Positions 38,691 to 49,003 of a stretch of DNA of 64,000 bases are shown here, in pieces (the first letter of the stretch is position 1; every line of letters begins with the position of its first letter). Origin of the DNA: Acetobacterium sp. KB-1 (GTDB taxonomy: Bacteria > Bacillota > Clostridia > Eubacteriales > Eubacteriaceae). The notes below the pieces were generated by a model. It saw only the letters and a list, made by a program, of their open reading frames with translations, did not search any database and was not told the DNA's origin. The DNA lies in the NCBI RefSeq assembly GCF_003260995.1, contig NZ_CP030040.1:1401736-1465735 (forward strand), written 5' to 3'. The position numbers and the translations under genes are program-made.

Positions 38691-40028
38691 TTAAAAACGT
38701 TTTTCCAGTTCTTTTGTCAACTCTTCATATCCCGGTTTATGGAGTAGCGCAAACATATTTTTCTTATACGCTTCTACCCCTGGTTGATCAAAGGGATTTA
38801 CCCCTAACAGATAGCCGTTTAAACCACAGGCCTTCTTGAAAAAGTAAATCAGCTTGCCAATGTGAAAAGCATCCAGTTTTTTTAGATGAATAACCCCATT
38901 CGGGACGCCGCCATCTACATGTGCCAATAATGTCCCCATAAAGGCTTTTTCATTCACCGCATCGATTTCCCAACCGGTCAGGTAATTGAGTCCTTCGAGG
39001 TTTTTTTCATCGTTAAAAACTTTGATATCCGATTGATCATCGTCAATGACAATCACCGTCTCAAAATGATTCTTCGGGCCATCCTGGATCATTTGGCCCA
39101 GCGAGTGAAGGTCTGTGGAAAAATGAACCGAGGCCGGGAAGAGACCCTTGCCATCTTTTCCGTCACTTTCACCAAATAATTGTTTCCACCACTCAGCCAG
39201 ATACTCCAGCGAGGGATCGTAATCGACTAAAATTTCAATATTTTTACCCCGATTATAAAGAACATTCCGATACAACGCATATTGAAAACAGGGGTTTTTT
39301 TCAAACTCTGGTTTATTATAATCCTCATAACCGGATCTTCCCCCCTCCATCAACGCATCAATATCAATTCCAGCCGCAGCGATGGGAAGCAAACCGACCG
39401 CGGTATAAACCGAGTAACGCCCGCCCACATCATCGGGAATTACAAAGGTCTCATAGCCTTCTTCGTCGGCCATAAACTTTAGTGCCCCTTTAGCCTGATC
39501 CGTTGTGACAAAAATGCGTTCCTTCGCTTCATCTTTGCCATATTTTTCTTCCAGAAATTTCTTAAAAAAGCGGAACGCCATCGCGGGTTCCGTGGTTGTA
39601 CCGGATTTTGAAATCACATTGACACAGACTTCCTGATCCTTTAGTAACGCCAACAGATTTTCTAAATATTTTCCGCTGATATTCTGTCCGGCAAAATAAA
39701 TTTTAGGTGCCTTTCGCATGCCTCGTGGTTCTTCATTATAAAAAGGACTGGTCAATGCCGATATCACTGCCTTGGAACCCAGGTAAGATCCCCCGATACC
39801 AATAACAACCAAGGCATCACAGCGCTCCTTAATTTTTTTTGCCGCCGCTTTGATGCGGGCAAATTCGTCATGATCATATTTTACCGGATAGTCAACCCAA
39901 CCAAGGAATTCATTACCGACCCCGGTTTTATTCATTAATTGATCATTGACCGTCGTTAACTGGTCAAACCGACTTTCAAATTCACTGGCGTCTATATTTG
40001 CATAAGAGAAATCGAACTGAATACTCAT
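38691..40028 (-). CDS. pgi: glucose-6-phosphate isomerase
   Basis: A 445-residue isomerase of glucose 6-phosphate and fructose 6-phosphate. Seen: [13 protein letters not shown] (phosphate site), [28 protein letters not shown] (with the catalytic Glu region further on) and the C-terminal HKPGYEEL. Length matches Firmicute enzymes. Single gene with its own promoter. Confidence 0.96.
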   Translation of the reverse strand: MSIQFDFSYANIDASEFESRFDQLTTVNDQLMNKTGVGNEFLGWVDYPVKYDHDEFARIKAAAKKIKERCDALVVIGIGGSYLGSKAVISALTSPFYNEEPRGMRKAPKIYFAGQNISGKYLENLLALLKDQEVCVNVISKSGTTTEPAMAFRFFKKFLEEKYGKDEAKERIFVTTDQAKGALKFMADEEGYETFVIPDDVGGRYSVYTAVGLLPIAAAGIDIDALMEGGRSGYEDYNKPEFEKNPCFQYALYRNVLYNRGKNIEILVDYDPSLEYLAEWWKQLFGESDGKDGKGLFPASVHFSTDLHSLGQMIQDGPKNHFETVIVIDDDQSDIKVFNDEKNLEGLNYLTGWEIDAVNEKAFMGTLLAHVDGGVPNGVIHLKKLDAFHIGKLIYFFKKACGLNGYLLGVNPFDQPGVEAYKKNMFALLHKPGYEELTKELEKRF

Positions 40029-40067
40029 TTCTTTACCTTCTTTCTAATACGATTGAGATGTATTTTC

Positions 40068-40097
40068 ATTTTACTACATTACGGAATAGCGTGTCAA
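40068..40097 (-). promoter_or_regulatory. pgi promoter
   Basis: Minus-strand TTGACA (40092-40097), 18-nt spacer, TAAAAT (40068-40073), about 40 nt before the ATG. Confidence 0.7.
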
Positions 40098-40226
40098 ATG
40101 ATGTCTCTCCGTCATTCTGAAAGAATGTTGAAATTTGGCGAATCTTCTGTCATCACCTTCATAAGAGGTGACTTTTTTTATTTGATATGTTAAAATAAGC
40201 AAAATCAAGAAAAGAAGAGGTGTAAA

Positions 40227-41246
40227 ATGGAAACGCGACTATTGGGAAGAACCGGATTAGAAGTGTCCCTTATTGGGTTTGGTGGTATTCCAATTCAACG
40301 CTGTAACCAATGGGAAGTCGATGAGATCATTGAAAACCTGATTGAAGAAGGCGTCAATTTCATTGACACAGCCAGAGCTTACACAAATAGTGAAAAAATG
40401 ATTGGGGAAGCCCTTAAACAATGGGGTCGGGAACATTTTTTTCTGGCCACCAAAACGCCGCAGCTTCGCTACGATGATGTCATCGCCGATGTAAAAGCCA
40501 GTCTTTGCGATCTCCAAACCGATTCCATCGATCTCTACCAGTTTCATAATGCCAAAACCATGGCCGCCTATGAAACCATCATGGGGCCGGGGGGCGGTTA
40601 TGACGCATTGGCCGACTGTAAAAAACAGGGATTGATTAAACATATCGGGATCACCTCTCACAGTTATGAGGTGTTAGAACGGGCACTGGAAGATGATCGT
40701 TTTGAAACCATTCAGTTTCCCTATAATATCGTTGAAAACCGTGGCGCCCCTCTTTTTGAAAAAGCAAAGCTTAGCAATGTGGGGGTCATCATTATGAAAC
40801 CGCTCGCTGGCGGCGCCTTTATGAATGCCGATTATGCCCTCCGATGGGTGGCTGAGAATCCTAATATTTCGGTTTTGATCCCCGGTATGGATTCGGTCAA
40901 ACAGGTTTTGGACAACGCCAAAATTGGCAATGATTTTGTTCCTTTGTCTGAGACCGAACGTCAAACCCTTGAAGCCGACGCTAAAGCCCTGGGCAAAACC
41001 TTTTGCCGCCGCTGCGGTTATTGCGCCCCCTGTCCCCAAGGTATCGATATTCCGATGCAGTTTATTGTAGAGGGCTATTACCGCCGTTATGATCTGGAAG
41101 AATGGGCTCTCGACCGCTACCGCAGCTTTGCAGCTAATGCCTCGGATTGCGTTTCCTGCGGCGAATGCGAGCCCCGCTGTCCCTACAATCTCCCAATCCG
41201 GGAAATGCTGACAAAAACCAGAGAACTGTTTGACCCGCTGGTTTAG
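40227..41246 (+). CDS. aldo/keto reductase with C-terminal [4Fe-4S] domain
   Basis: A 339-residue protein. Residues 1-250 are an aldo/keto reductase barrel (FIDTARAY with catalytic D and Y, ATKTPQ with K, QFHNAK in place of the usual QxH). A C-terminal segment carries two cysteine clusters (CRRCGYCAPCPQGI and CVSCGECEPRCPYNLP), expected to hold iron-sulfur centres. This combination is frequent in anaerobes; the electron acceptor and substrate are unknown. AGAGG precedes the ATG. It is monocistronic on the plus strand, convergent with gldA. Confidence 0.92.
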   Translation: METRLLGRTGLEVSLIGFGGIPIQRCNQWEVDEIIENLIEEGVNFIDTARAYTNSEKMIGEALKQWGREHFFLATKTPQLRYDDVIADVKASLCDLQTDSIDLYQFHNAKTMAAYETIMGPGGGYDALADCKKQGLIKHIGITSHSYEVLERALEDDRFETIQFPYNIVENRGAPLFEKAKLSNVGVIIMKPLAGGAFMNADYALRWVAENPNISVLIPGMDSVKQVLDNAKIGNDFVPLSETERQTLEADAKALGKTFCRRCGYCAPCPQGIDIPMQFIVEGYYRRYDLEEWALDRYRSFAANASDCVSCGECEPRCPYNLPIREMLTKTRELFDPLV

Positions 41247-41348
41247 ATGATGTTATCATTTGCCTTTTAAAAGATGTTCATCTATTATAATAAAACTTAC
41301 TAAAATAACGCTTACTAAATGCAGGTCCGTCAACCTCTACAAAAAAAG

Positions 41349-41388
41349 AAGGCCAAAATCCCAAACAAAAATGGGGTTTTGGCCTTTA
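41349..41388. terminator. bidirectional terminator between the aldo/keto reductase and gldA
   Basis: AAGGCCAAAATCCC / GGGGTTTTGGCCTT, a 14-bp stem with one mismatch and a 10-nt loop, with an A run on the left serving the minus strand. Confidence 0.78.
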
Positions 41389-41452
41389 ATCAGATCTTAA
41401 TTTATTCTGTTTTTATTCCGTTTTTAATTTATTCTACTACTTAATCACATTC

Positions 41453-42550
41453 TTAATCGCACAAATACATCCGCCCCAGTGCGTCTGCTGCCATAATCGC
41501 TGCATAAACAGTGTCGGCATCGACATCAAAAGGCATATTATGAATGGTTTCGCCAGGATCAGCCGCAGCCACAGCCACAGCCATAATTTTTTCCGGGGTT
41601 GGTTCGGTACAACCCAGTTCTCCTAATGTAATTGGCAAACCGACAGATAAACAGAAATCAATGACTTCTTCAATATCTTCAAGCGATCTGTTTTCCATTA
41701 CAAGCTGAACCAGGGTTCCAAAGGCTACTTTTTCCCCGTGATACATGTGGTGACATTCAGAAAGGACCGTTAAACCGTTATGGACGGCATGGCAGGCCGC
41801 CAGACCACCACTTTCAAAACCAACACCACTGAGATAGGTATTCGCTTCAATAACATTTTCCACCGCCGGGGTACAGGTTGCGGCCTCTACGGCCAACTTA
41901 GCTTTTAAGCCATCTTCAATTAAAATATCATAACACAGTTCTGCCAGTGCTAAAGCCGATCGAGTTGGGTGAGCACCTGACATGGTGGTACCATTCGAAT
42001 CTAATGTCGCCTTGGCTTCAAAATAAGTCGCCAATGCATCCCCCATTCCGGCAACAAAAAGTCGAGCCGGAGCAGCTTTAATGATATCGGTATCCATCAC
42101 AACAATTTCAGGGTTTTTAGGAAGGACGAGATACTCATCAAAAACGCCTTCTTCGGTATAAAGAACGGATAAAGCCGAGCAAGGTGCATCGGTGGAAGCA
42201 ATCGAAGGAGCAATAACAACGGGCAGTTTTTCGTAATGGGCCGTTGCTTTAGCCGTATCTAAGGTTTTTCCCCCACCGACACCAACAACCACATCACAGC
42301 CTTCTGCTTTTACGATTTTTTGTAGCCGGGCGATTTCGACCTTGGAGCATTCTCCGTTAAATTTTTCGGGTGTAAATTTAATTCCAGCAGCTTCAAAACT
42401 CGCTTTCAATTCCTCCGCTTTAGTTCGCATCATGGTTCCACTCATTAAGACAAGGGCTGATGTTCCAAATTTTCCCACATGTTCCGGCAATTTTCCAACT
42501 TCTCCGGCACCTTGAACATAACGGCTGGGAGACATAATAATCTTTTGCAT
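41453..42550 (-). CDS. gldA: glycerol dehydrogenase
   Basis: A 365-residue iron-containing-alcohol-dehydrogenase-fold enzyme matching GldA: MSPSRYVQGAGEVGKLPEH, GVGGGKTLDTAKA (NAD site), SIASTDAPCSALSV, and metal ligands in GMGDALATYFEAKA, LAACHAVHNGL and HHMYHGEKVAFG. It oxidises glycerol or related diols with NAD+ to the ketone. GGAGG precedes the ATG and TATAAT lies at 42585-42590. Single gene. Confidence 0.94.
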   Translation of the reverse strand: MQKIIMSPSRYVQGAGEVGKLPEHVGKFGTSALVLMSGTMMRTKAEELKASFEAAGIKFTPEKFNGECSKVEIARLQKIVKAEGCDVVVGVGGGKTLDTAKATAHYEKLPVVIAPSIASTDAPCSALSVLYTEEGVFDEYLVLPKNPEIVVMDTDIIKAAPARLFVAGMGDALATYFEAKATLDSNGTTMSGAHPTRSALALAELCYDILIEDGLKAKLAVEAATCTPAVENVIEANTYLSGVGFESGGLAACHAVHNGLTVLSECHHMYHGEKVAFGTLVQLVMENRSLEDIEEVIDFCLSVGLPITLGELGCTEPTPEKIMAVAVAAADPGETIHNMPFDVDADTVYAAIMAADALGRMYLCD

Positions 42551-42749
42551 TTTCTACCTCCGAAAATAGATTTATTTCGTTATTATTATATCAAATAATC
42601 GAAGCGATGAATTCGTTATCATCTAAAAAATACAGTCCAGCGCTGATACTATTCTCATGAATATTTTGCTTTTTTTACAAGCCCTTAAATAAATCAGTAA
42701 TTTTTTGTTTTGATCCATCACTTTTTTAAGCAGAATAGCACCAAACCGG

Positions 42750-42793
42750 AAAAAGAGACCAAATTACCCTAAAAGGTAATTTGGTCTCTTTTT
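42750..42793 (-). terminator. terminator of clpB
   Basis: AAAAAGAGACCAAATTACC / GGTAATTTGGTCTCTTTTT with a 6-nt loop, immediately after the clpB stop. Confidence 0.93.
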
Positions 42794-42797
42794 AATC

Positions 42798-45404
42798 TTA
42801 AGCCATATAAAAATCCCCGTTGGGGTCCACATCAATAACAATAGCCTGTCCTTCGTGGACATTGCCCTTGATAATTTCTTTACCAACCATGGTTTCAATG
42901 TGTTTCTGTAAATAGCGTTTCAGTGGTCGGGCCCCGTAGGCCGGGTCAAAGCCCATTTCAATAACAGCATCGATGGCCTGCTGGGTCAGGGTGACAGTAA
43001 TCTGACGTTCTTCCAGACGTTTTTGTAAATCTTTCAGGAGTAAGGTCACAATTTTGCCAATAGCTTCTTTATTAAGCGGTTTATAAAGGACAATTTCATC
43101 AATCCGGTTTAGAAACTCCGGCCGGAAATAGTTCTTTAACAACTCCATCACCGCGGACTCGGTTTTTTCAGTGATTTCGCCAAAAGCATTGATTCCTTCA
43201 AGCAGATATTCTGAACCGATGTTGGAAGTCATGATGATAATGGTGTTTTTAAAATCGACCGTTCGTCCCTGAGAGTCGGTAATCCGACCATCATCAAGAA
43301 TTTGTAGCAAAATATTAAAAACATCCTTATGCGCTTTCTCAATTTCATCGAGTAAAATAACTGAATATGGTTTGCGTCTGACCGCTTCTGTCAATTGCCC
43401 CCCCTCTTCATAACCGACATATCCCGGCGGTGCTCCGATTAACCGTGAGACTGAGAATTTTTCCATGTATTCACTCATATCAATGCGGATCATATTTTCT
43501 TCGGAGTCAAAGAGGGTCGCAGCCACGGCTTTAGCCAGTTCGGTTTTTCCCACCCCAGTGGGGCCTAAAAACAGAAAGCTGCCAATCGGGCTGTTGGGAT
43601 TTTTAATTCCGGCCCGGGATCGGATAATGGCGTCAACCACTTTTAGAATCGGTTCTTCCTGACCGATAACCCGTTGTTTCAGGGTGTCTTCCAGGGCCAG
43701 CAGTTTCTCGCGCTCGCCGGATACCAGCTTACTCAAAGGAATATTGGTCCAGTCGGAAATGATCTCGGCGATTTCTTCTTCGGTGACCTTTTCCCGTTTG
43801 AGACTGTCTTGCTCGTCTTTTTCATCCGCTTTGTGTTTAAGTGCTTCAATTTTTGCCGTTTTCTCCGGAATGAGTCCGTATTCCAATTCAGAAGCTTTGC
43901 GGTAATCCCCTTCCCGAATGGCTTTTTCCCGTTCGTAGGTAAGCTGGTTCAGTTCTTCCTGAAGGGATTTTAAGGTATCCGCTGACTGTTTTTCATTTTC
44001 CCATTGAATGCTCATGGTATTAAAACGCTCTTTGTATTCAACCAGTTCTTTTTGCAGCCGTTCCAGTCGTTCCTTACTAAGTTTGTCCTTTTCTTTTTTG
44101 AGTGCCACTTCTTCAATTTCAAGTTGCATCATTTTACGCCTGACCTCGTCCATTTCTTCGGGCATGGAATCCATTTCGGTGCGGATCTTGGCACAGGCTT
44201 CATCAATCAGATCAATGGCCTTATCGGGTAGAAACCGATCAGAAATATAACGGTTGGACAGGGTCGCAGCGGCCACCAGCGCGGTATCTAAAATCTGAAC
44301 CCCGTGATAGCGTTCATAGGTGTCTTTTAGGCCCCGCAGAATCGAAATGGTATCTTCCACCGTCGGTTCATCCACCAGCACCGGTTGGAAACGACGTTCC
44401 AAAGCCGGGTCTTTTTCAATGTACTGTCGATACTCGTCCAGGGTGGTGGCACCAATACAATGGAGCTCGCCGCGGGCCAGCATTGGTTTTAACATATTCC
44501 CGGCATCCATGGCCCCCTCAGTTTTACCGGCACCAACGATATTGTGGAGCTCGTCAATAAACAGGACTATTTCGCCGTTGCTGTCCACCACTTCTTTTAA
44601 AACAGCTTTGAGCCGTTCTTCAAACTCACCCCGATATTTGGCCCCGGCTACTAACGCGCCCAGATCCAATGCGATGATTCGTTTATCTTTAAGACCTTCT
44701 GGCACATCGCCGGCCACAATACGCATCGCCAAGCCTTCGACAATGGCAGTTTTACCAACCCCCGGTTCTCCAATAAGGACAGGATTGTTTTTGGTTTTTC
44801 GACTTAAGATCCGGATCGCATGGCGGATTTCGGAATCCCGACCAATCACCGGATCCAGTTTATTATCAATTGCATCCTGAACCAGATCATGACCGTATTG
44901 ACTAAGAGCTTCATAGGTGACTTCGGGATGGTCATTGACTACCCGCTGTCCGCCGCGGACTTCCTTTAAGACATTTTCGACATCTTTCTTAGCAATGCCA
45001 TGGCGTTCCAAAATCTCAACAGATTTGGATTTTTTACCCAGACCGTATAGCGCCAGTAAAATACATTCTACCGAAATATACTGGTCGTCTAGTTTTTTTG
45101 CTTCTTTATAGGATTCGTTTAAGACCTTATCGGTTTCTGTGCTGACATAAACCTTTCCCTGCTCCCGACCCGGCCCGGAAACGCTGGGCATCCGTCCGAC
45201 TTCCCGGCGCAGTTCTTCGGCAATGGTGTGGGAGTTTTTACCCAGGCGGTCAAAGATTCGCCCCACCACACCATTTTCCTGAGTAATCAGGCCCATCAGC
45301 AGATGCTCCGGTTCAATTTCCATGTGGTTATACTCTCCGGCGATCAATTCCGCCGTTTTAATTGCTTCTAGTGATTTTTGGGTGAATAAATTCATATCCA
45401 TCAT
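42798..45404 (-). CDS. clpB: ATP-dependent disaggregase ClpB
   Basis: An 868-residue Hsp100 chaperone that pulls proteins out of aggregates with DnaK. Clp_N repeats (about 1-145), NBD1 with Walker [10 protein letters not shown] near 210, the long coiled middle domain (about 400-530) that distinguishes ClpB from ClpA/ClpC, NBD2 with GPTGVGKTE near 610, and the C-terminal D2-small domain. GAGG precedes two adjacent ATG codons, so the start may be either. No CIRCE or CtsR box was found upstream; repeat D lies there instead. Confidence 0.96.
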   Translation of the reverse strand: MMDMNLFTQKSLEAIKTAELIAGEYNHMEIEPEHLLMGLITQENGVVGRIFDRLGKNSHTIAEELRREVGRMPSVSGPGREQGKVYVSTETDKVLNESYKEAKKLDDQYISVECILLALYGLGKKSKSVEILERHGIAKKDVENVLKEVRGGQRVVNDHPEVTYEALSQYGHDLVQDAIDNKLDPVIGRDSEIRHAIRILSRKTKNNPVLIGEPGVGKTAIVEGLAMRIVAGDVPEGLKDKRIIALDLGALVAGAKYRGEFEERLKAVLKEVVDSNGEIVLFIDELHNIVGAGKTEGAMDAGNMLKPMLARGELHCIGATTLDEYRQYIEKDPALERRFQPVLVDEPTVEDTISILRGLKDTYERYHGVQILDTALVAAATLSNRYISDRFLPDKAIDLIDEACAKIRTEMDSMPEEMDEVRRKMMQLEIEEVALKKEKDKLSKERLERLQKELVEYKERFNTMSIQWENEKQSADTLKSLQEELNQLTYEREKAIREGDYRKASELEYGLIPEKTAKIEALKHKADEKDEQDSLKREKVTEEEIAEIISDWTNIPLSKLVSGEREKLLALEDTLKQRVIGQEEPILKVVDAIIRSRAGIKNPNSPIGSFLFLGPTGVGKTELAKAVAATLFDSEENMIRIDMSEYMEKFSVSRLIGAPPGYVGYEEGGQLTEAVRRKPYSVILLDEIEKAHKDVFNILLQILDDGRITDSQGRTVDFKNTIIIMTSNIGSEYLLEGINAFGEITEKTESAVMELLKNYFRPEFLNRIDEIVLYKPLNKEAIGKIVTLLLKDLQKRLEERQITVTLTQQAIDAVIEMGFDPAYGARPLKRYLQKHIETMVGKEIIKGNVHEGQAIVIDVDPNGDFYMA

Positions 45405-45457
45405 TGTACCTCGTTTCTAAATAATTTTATTTAATATCAAAATAATCGATAACCTTA

Positions 45458-45644
45458 GTACCAACAATTATTACATCATGTTGTTTGCATTGGGCGAACA
45501 CGGCGTACCCTGTCCGATCCTGCGCGAAGGCAACGAGCCAATCACAAGCTTGCTTGTAGTTGGCGACTGCCCGCGACCAACGCGAAAGGAGCAAAGCGGA
45601 TTTCGCATGGCGCAGCAAACAATCGATTAATAATTAGTCGGTAT
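45458..45644 (-). repeat. intergenic repeat copy D, long form (187 bp)
   Basis: Opposite orientation to A. Ends GTACCAACAATTATTACATC and TAATAATTAGTCGGTAT are slightly decayed. All three hairpins are kept: hairpin 2 is identical in sequence to copy A; hairpin 1 reads GCGAAA / TTTCGC; hairpin 3 pairs CGAACA with TGTCCG. It lies between the ribbon-helix-helix gene and clpB, both on the minus strand. Confidence 0.88.
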
Positions 45645-45674
45645 GGTAGCGAAGTGCCAGCCTTAAGCTCGCAA

Positions 45675-46328
45675 CTAATCGTGGTTGTTTTTTTTGTAAT
45701 CCTCCCGGTAAATGGTTTCCAGGATGCTAAGTAGATCTTTTGCTTCAGCTTCATCGACTTTTGAGAAATAAACATTCATTGCCCGATCAATCATTTTTAA
45801 ATAGCGCGTCAGATTATCGGTGACGGTCTCGATGTCCTGGGTCAACTCACCCTCATCTTCAAAGGCTCGAACAAATTTATGATTGGTCAAGTTTTCTGCT
45901 AAATCTCGATGATCAACTCGTTGTGCTTTTTCAATACCGGCAATCAGCTTGAAAAATTCATCAAAATGATCATTCAGATTTTCAGACCTGGTCCGGGAAC
46001 TGATTTTTAATACCGCATATTTCCCCCGTTTGCTGCTGATAAATTCGTAACTGTACCGCACCTTGGGTCGATACTTATATTTCAGGCTTTTGCCGAATTG
46101 AATACTGGAATTTTTATTGATCTGACTCACTGACAGCGTGTCACTGAAATTTTCGTCCAGTTGTTCCAGAATTTTTTGTATTTTCTGCTCCGGCGTCACC
46201 AGCCCGATTTTTTCTGCTAAAATATCATTGATCAATTGGGAGCGGTTGGTATTGTTCTCATAGGCAATCTGGTCTATCTTCTCAACTATTTCATCAAATA
46301 GCATTAAACTGTATACGCTTTTTATCAT
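45675..46328 (-). CDS. ribbon-helix-helix domain protein of unknown function
   Basis: A 217-residue protein. The first 45 residues (VYSLMLFDEIVEKIDQIAYENNTNRSQLIND region) look like a CopG/Arc-type ribbon-helix-helix DNA-binding domain; the rest is charged, mostly helical with a beta-like stretch near 90-110, and matches no family I know. The ATG ending 46328 is chosen because AAGGAG lies seven bases upstream. It stands alone behind a good promoter. Cys is absent and no membrane segment is seen. It may be an autoregulated repressor. Confidence 0.65.
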   Translation of the reverse strand: MIKSVYSLMLFDEIVEKIDQIAYENNTNRSQLINDILAEKIGLVTPEQKIQKILEQLDENFSDTLSVSQINKNSSIQFGKSLKYKYRPKVRYSYEFISSKRGKYAVLKISSRTRSENLNDHFDEFFKLIAGIEKAQRVDHRDLAENLTNHKFVRAFEDEGELTQDIETVTDNLTRYLKMIDRAMNVYFSKVDEAEAKDLLSILETIYREDYKKNNHD

Positions 46329-46349
46329 ATCATCACTCCTTTTATATAA

Positions 46350-46378
46350 ATTATATTCCAACAACATTATTTAGTCAA
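46350..46378 (-). promoter_or_regulatory. promoter of the ribbon-helix-helix gene
   Basis: Minus-strand TTGACT (46373-46378), 17-nt spacer, TATAAT (46350-46355). Palindromes TTTATATAAA (46341-46350) and AACCGGTT (46377-46384) flank it and could be operator sites for the encoded protein. Confidence 0.75.
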
Positions 46379-46560
46379 CCGGTTTATATAATTTAAAGCG
46401 CATTTTTGCTTTCTTCAGATTTATTTAAGCTGGCGCGGGTCTTGAGAACAATTCTTTTGTGTCATTTTTGAAAAAATATTGTTGACGCAACAAAAACCGC
46501 CCCTGTACTTATGCTATACTGCATACCCAAATCCTTCTGACTTAACCTCACCGTAACAAC

Positions 46561-46597
46561 AAAAAAGACCTGAATGCAAGACTGCATTCAGATCTTT
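46561..46597 (-). terminator. terminator of hppA
   Basis: On the minus strand AAAAGATCTGAATGCA / TGCATTCAGGTCTTTTTT with a 4-nt loop and one mismatch, 30 nt past the hppA stop. Confidence 0.92.
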
Positions 46598-46627
46598 TAT
46601 AAGTAAAATGAAGATGATAAAACTTTA

Positions 46628-48598
46628 TTAGATTAAGAATAGTGGTGCAAATACCAATGATACGATGGTCATCAGTTTGATTAAGATATTAATTGAAGGG
46701 CCTGAGGTATCCTTAAATGGATCCCCAACGGTATCGCCAACAACAGCCGCTTTATGGGCATCACTGCCTTTTCCGCCGTGAGCGCCACCTTCAATAAATT
46801 TCTTGGCATTATCCCAGGCACCGCCGGCATTGGCCATAAAGATCGCCATTAATACCCCCGTAACCAGAGCCCCGGCTAAAAGTCCACCCAAAGCATCTGC
46901 CCCAAGAATCAGACCCATGGCGAGAGGAGCCGCAACTGCCATTATACCTGGTACGATCATTTGTCGAAGTGCCGCAGCGGTTGAAATATCAACACATTTG
47001 GCATAATCCGGTTTTTCGGTACCCGCCATAATTCCTGGGAATTCACGGAATTGACGTCGTACTTCTTCAATCATTTCATTGGCTGCTGAACCAACCGCTT
47101 CCATGGTTAAGGCTGAGAACAAGAATGGCAACATTCCACCAATAAACAAACCAATGATAACATTTGGATTTAAAATATCAATACTGGCTAGACCAACTGT
47201 TTGAGCATAAGAAGCAAACAAGGCTAACGCTGTTAAGGCTGCTGAACCAATGGCAAAACCTTTACCGATGGCTGCGGTGGTGTTCCCAACAGCATCCAGC
47301 TTGTCTGTGATTTCACGTACTTCTTTCGGCAGTTCTGCCATTTCGGCAATCCCACCGGCATTATCGGCAATGGGGCCGTAAGCATCCACAGCAATGGTCA
47401 TTCCACAGGTGGAGAGCATTCCAACGGCGGCTAAGGCAATACCAAAAAGTCCGAATGCTGTATAAGCAACAAAAATGGCTACTGCCATCGCTAAAATTGG
47501 GAACATGGTCGATTTCATCCCCACTGCCAAACCACTAATAATGGTGGTAGCGGCTCCGGTTTCTGATTGCTGAGCAATGTGTTGAACCGGTTTGTAATGT
47601 TCTGATGTATAATATTCCGTTAATTTACCAATAACAATACCAACTGCCAAACCGGCAACAATAGCAATAAATGCTGCATATCCGCCAGTAAAGTAGTTCG
47701 ATAAGAAGTAAGAAGCAATAACGACTAAAATCCCACTGACATAGGTACCCATATCCAGAGCCCGTTGTGGATTTCCACCTTCTTTACCACGGACAAAGAA
47801 CGATCCGATAATTGAAGCAAAAATACCAGTTGCTGCCAAAAGCATCGGGAATAAGATCCCATTGTAACCATCAAGGGCTAGTGCACCCAAGGTAATCGCA
47901 GAGATGATTGAACCAACATAAGACTCGAATAAATCCGAACCCATACCAGCAACGTCACCAACATTATCACCAACGTTATCAGCGATAACCGCGGGATTAC
48001 GGGGATCATCTTCCGGAATACCGGCTTCAACCTTACCTACAAGGTCAGCACCAACATCGGCAGCTTTGGTGTAAATACCACCACCAACTCGACCAAACAG
48101 TGCAATTGAAGATGCGCCCAAACCAAACCCGGTTACAATCGTCACGTCACCAAACAACAGATATAAAACACTGACGCCCAGTAAGCCCAGACCGACAACA
48201 CACATACCCATAACGGCACCGCCGGAAAAAGCCACTGAAAGGGCTTTGTTCATCCCGCTGGTTTTGGCTGCATTAGCAGTTCTAACGTTAGCTTTGGTGG
48301 CAACCTGCATCCCAAAGAATCCCGCCAGGATAGAAAAAATAGCGCCGACCAGGAAACATACCGCGGTAGTTAACCCTAACCCCGGTGTAACGGTCAAAAC
48401 AACAAATAAAACGGCCACAAAAATTGCGATCATTCGATACTCGCGTTTTAAGAATGCCATCGCACCCTCGTGGATATATCCCGCGATCTCTTTCATTCTG
48501 TCGGTACCGGCGTCAACTGCAGTTACGCGTTTTGCAAAAACAAGCGCAACAAGCAACGCCACGACTCCAATAGCTGGAGCCAGAAACAATAATTCCAT
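46628..48598 (-). CDS. hppA: K+-dependent ion-pumping membrane pyrophosphatase
   Basis: A 656-residue, 15-16-segment membrane protein that couples pyrophosphate hydrolysis to H+ or Na+ export. Seen: the substrate-binding [20 protein letters not shown] and DNVGDNVGD segments, and [15 protein letters not shown], in which alanine after GNTTA marks the K+-dependent class. Whether it pumps Na+ or H+ is not decided here; Na+ fits the Na+-based energetics known for Acetobacterium. I take the ATG ending 48598 (GGGGG nine bases upstream) over a TTG two codons earlier. It lies 49 nt after secG, so the two are probably one operon. Confidence 0.94.
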   Translation of the reverse strand: MELLFLAPAIGVVALLVALVFAKRVTAVDAGTDRMKEIAGYIHEGAMAFLKREYRMIAIFVAVLFVVLTVTPGLGLTTAVCFLVGAIFSILAGFFGMQVATKANVRTANAAKTSGMNKALSVAFSGGAVMGMCVVGLGLLGVSVLYLLFGDVTIVTGFGLGASSIALFGRVGGGIYTKAADVGADLVGKVEAGIPEDDPRNPAVIADNVGDNVGDVAGMGSDLFESYVGSIISAITLGALALDGYNGILFPMLLAATGIFASIIGSFFVRGKEGGNPQRALDMGTYVSGILVVIASYFLSNYFTGGYAAFIAIVAGLAVGIVIGKLTEYYTSEHYKPVQHIAQQSETGAATTIISGLAVGMKSTMFPILAMAVAIFVAYTAFGLFGIALAAVGMLSTCGMTIAVDAYGPIADNAGGIAEMAELPKEVREITDKLDAVGNTTAAIGKGFAIGSAALTALALFASYAQTVGLASIDILNPNVIIGLFIGGMLPFLFSALTMEAVGSAANEMIEEVRRQFREFPGIMAGTEKPDYAKCVDISTAAALRQMIVPGIMAVAAPLAMGLILGADALGGLLAGALVTGVLMAIFMANAGGAWDNAKKFIEGGAHGGKGSDAHKAAVVGDTVGDPFKDTSGPSINILIKLMTIVSLVFAPLFLI

Positions 48599-48647
48599 TT
48601 TCAATTTCCCCCTGTAAGTTTTTGCACCTCTCTAATTCAGATGCCTG

Positions 48648-48878
48648 TTATGATACGATTGAATAAACGAATGCCGACAACATGAATAACACCCCTGAGA
48701 TTTTGGTTGCTCTTTCGAGTACGCCTTCAAATCCCTTGGCTTTTTTCTTTCCAAATAAGGTCTCAGCACCACCTGCGATGGCTCCTGACATTCCTGCTGT
48801 TTTTCCCGGCGATAGAAGTATCGCGGCAATCAAAACCAGGCTGGAAATCAGTAATACGACCAGTAAAGCTTCTTTCAT
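48648..48878 (-). CDS. secG: preprotein translocase subunit SecG
   Basis: A 76-residue protein with two membrane segments joined by a conserved cytoplasmic loop (LLSPGKTAGMSGAIAGG, then LFGKKKAKGFE), the SecG pattern. SecG assists SecYE in protein export. The ATG ending 48878 has a perfect GGAGGTGA five bases upstream; a GTG three codons earlier overlaps that site and is rejected. It lies where eno-secG usually follows gpmI in Firmicutes, but eno is missing. Confidence 0.92.
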   Translation of the reverse strand: MKEALLVVLLISSLVLIAAILLSPGKTAGMSGAIAGGAETLFGKKKAKGFEGVLERATKISGVLFMLSAFVYSIVS

Positions 48879-48943
48879 AAGTATCACCTCCGTAAATAAT
48901 CGTGCACGTTATAATATCATACCCAAAAAACATTTTCAATCAT

Positions 48944-48968
48944 AAAAAAAGTCTCAGTCGAGACTTTT
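48944..48968 (-). terminator. terminator of the glycolytic operon
   Basis: On the minus strand AAAAGTCTC / GAGACTTTTTTT with a 4-nt loop, about 35 nt after the gpmI stop, separating the operon from secG. Confidence 0.88.
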
Positions 48969-49003
48969 CCTATGTAAACGCTCACAGCTTTGCTATTTTT
49001 ACT

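Noticed and set aside
44320-44880. 186-codon plus-strand frame
   Set aside because: Shadow of clpB on the opposite strand; serine/arginine-rich composition typical of antisense frames.
45405-45457. CIRCE or CtsR operator before clpB
   Set aside because: No TTAGCACTC-type inverted repeat or CtsR heptads are visible in the short AT-rich gap.
45427-45618. 63-codon minus-strand frame resembling one at 50540-50725
   Set aside because: The similarity is the repeat DNA itself (copies D and E read in corresponding orientation), without a supported start.
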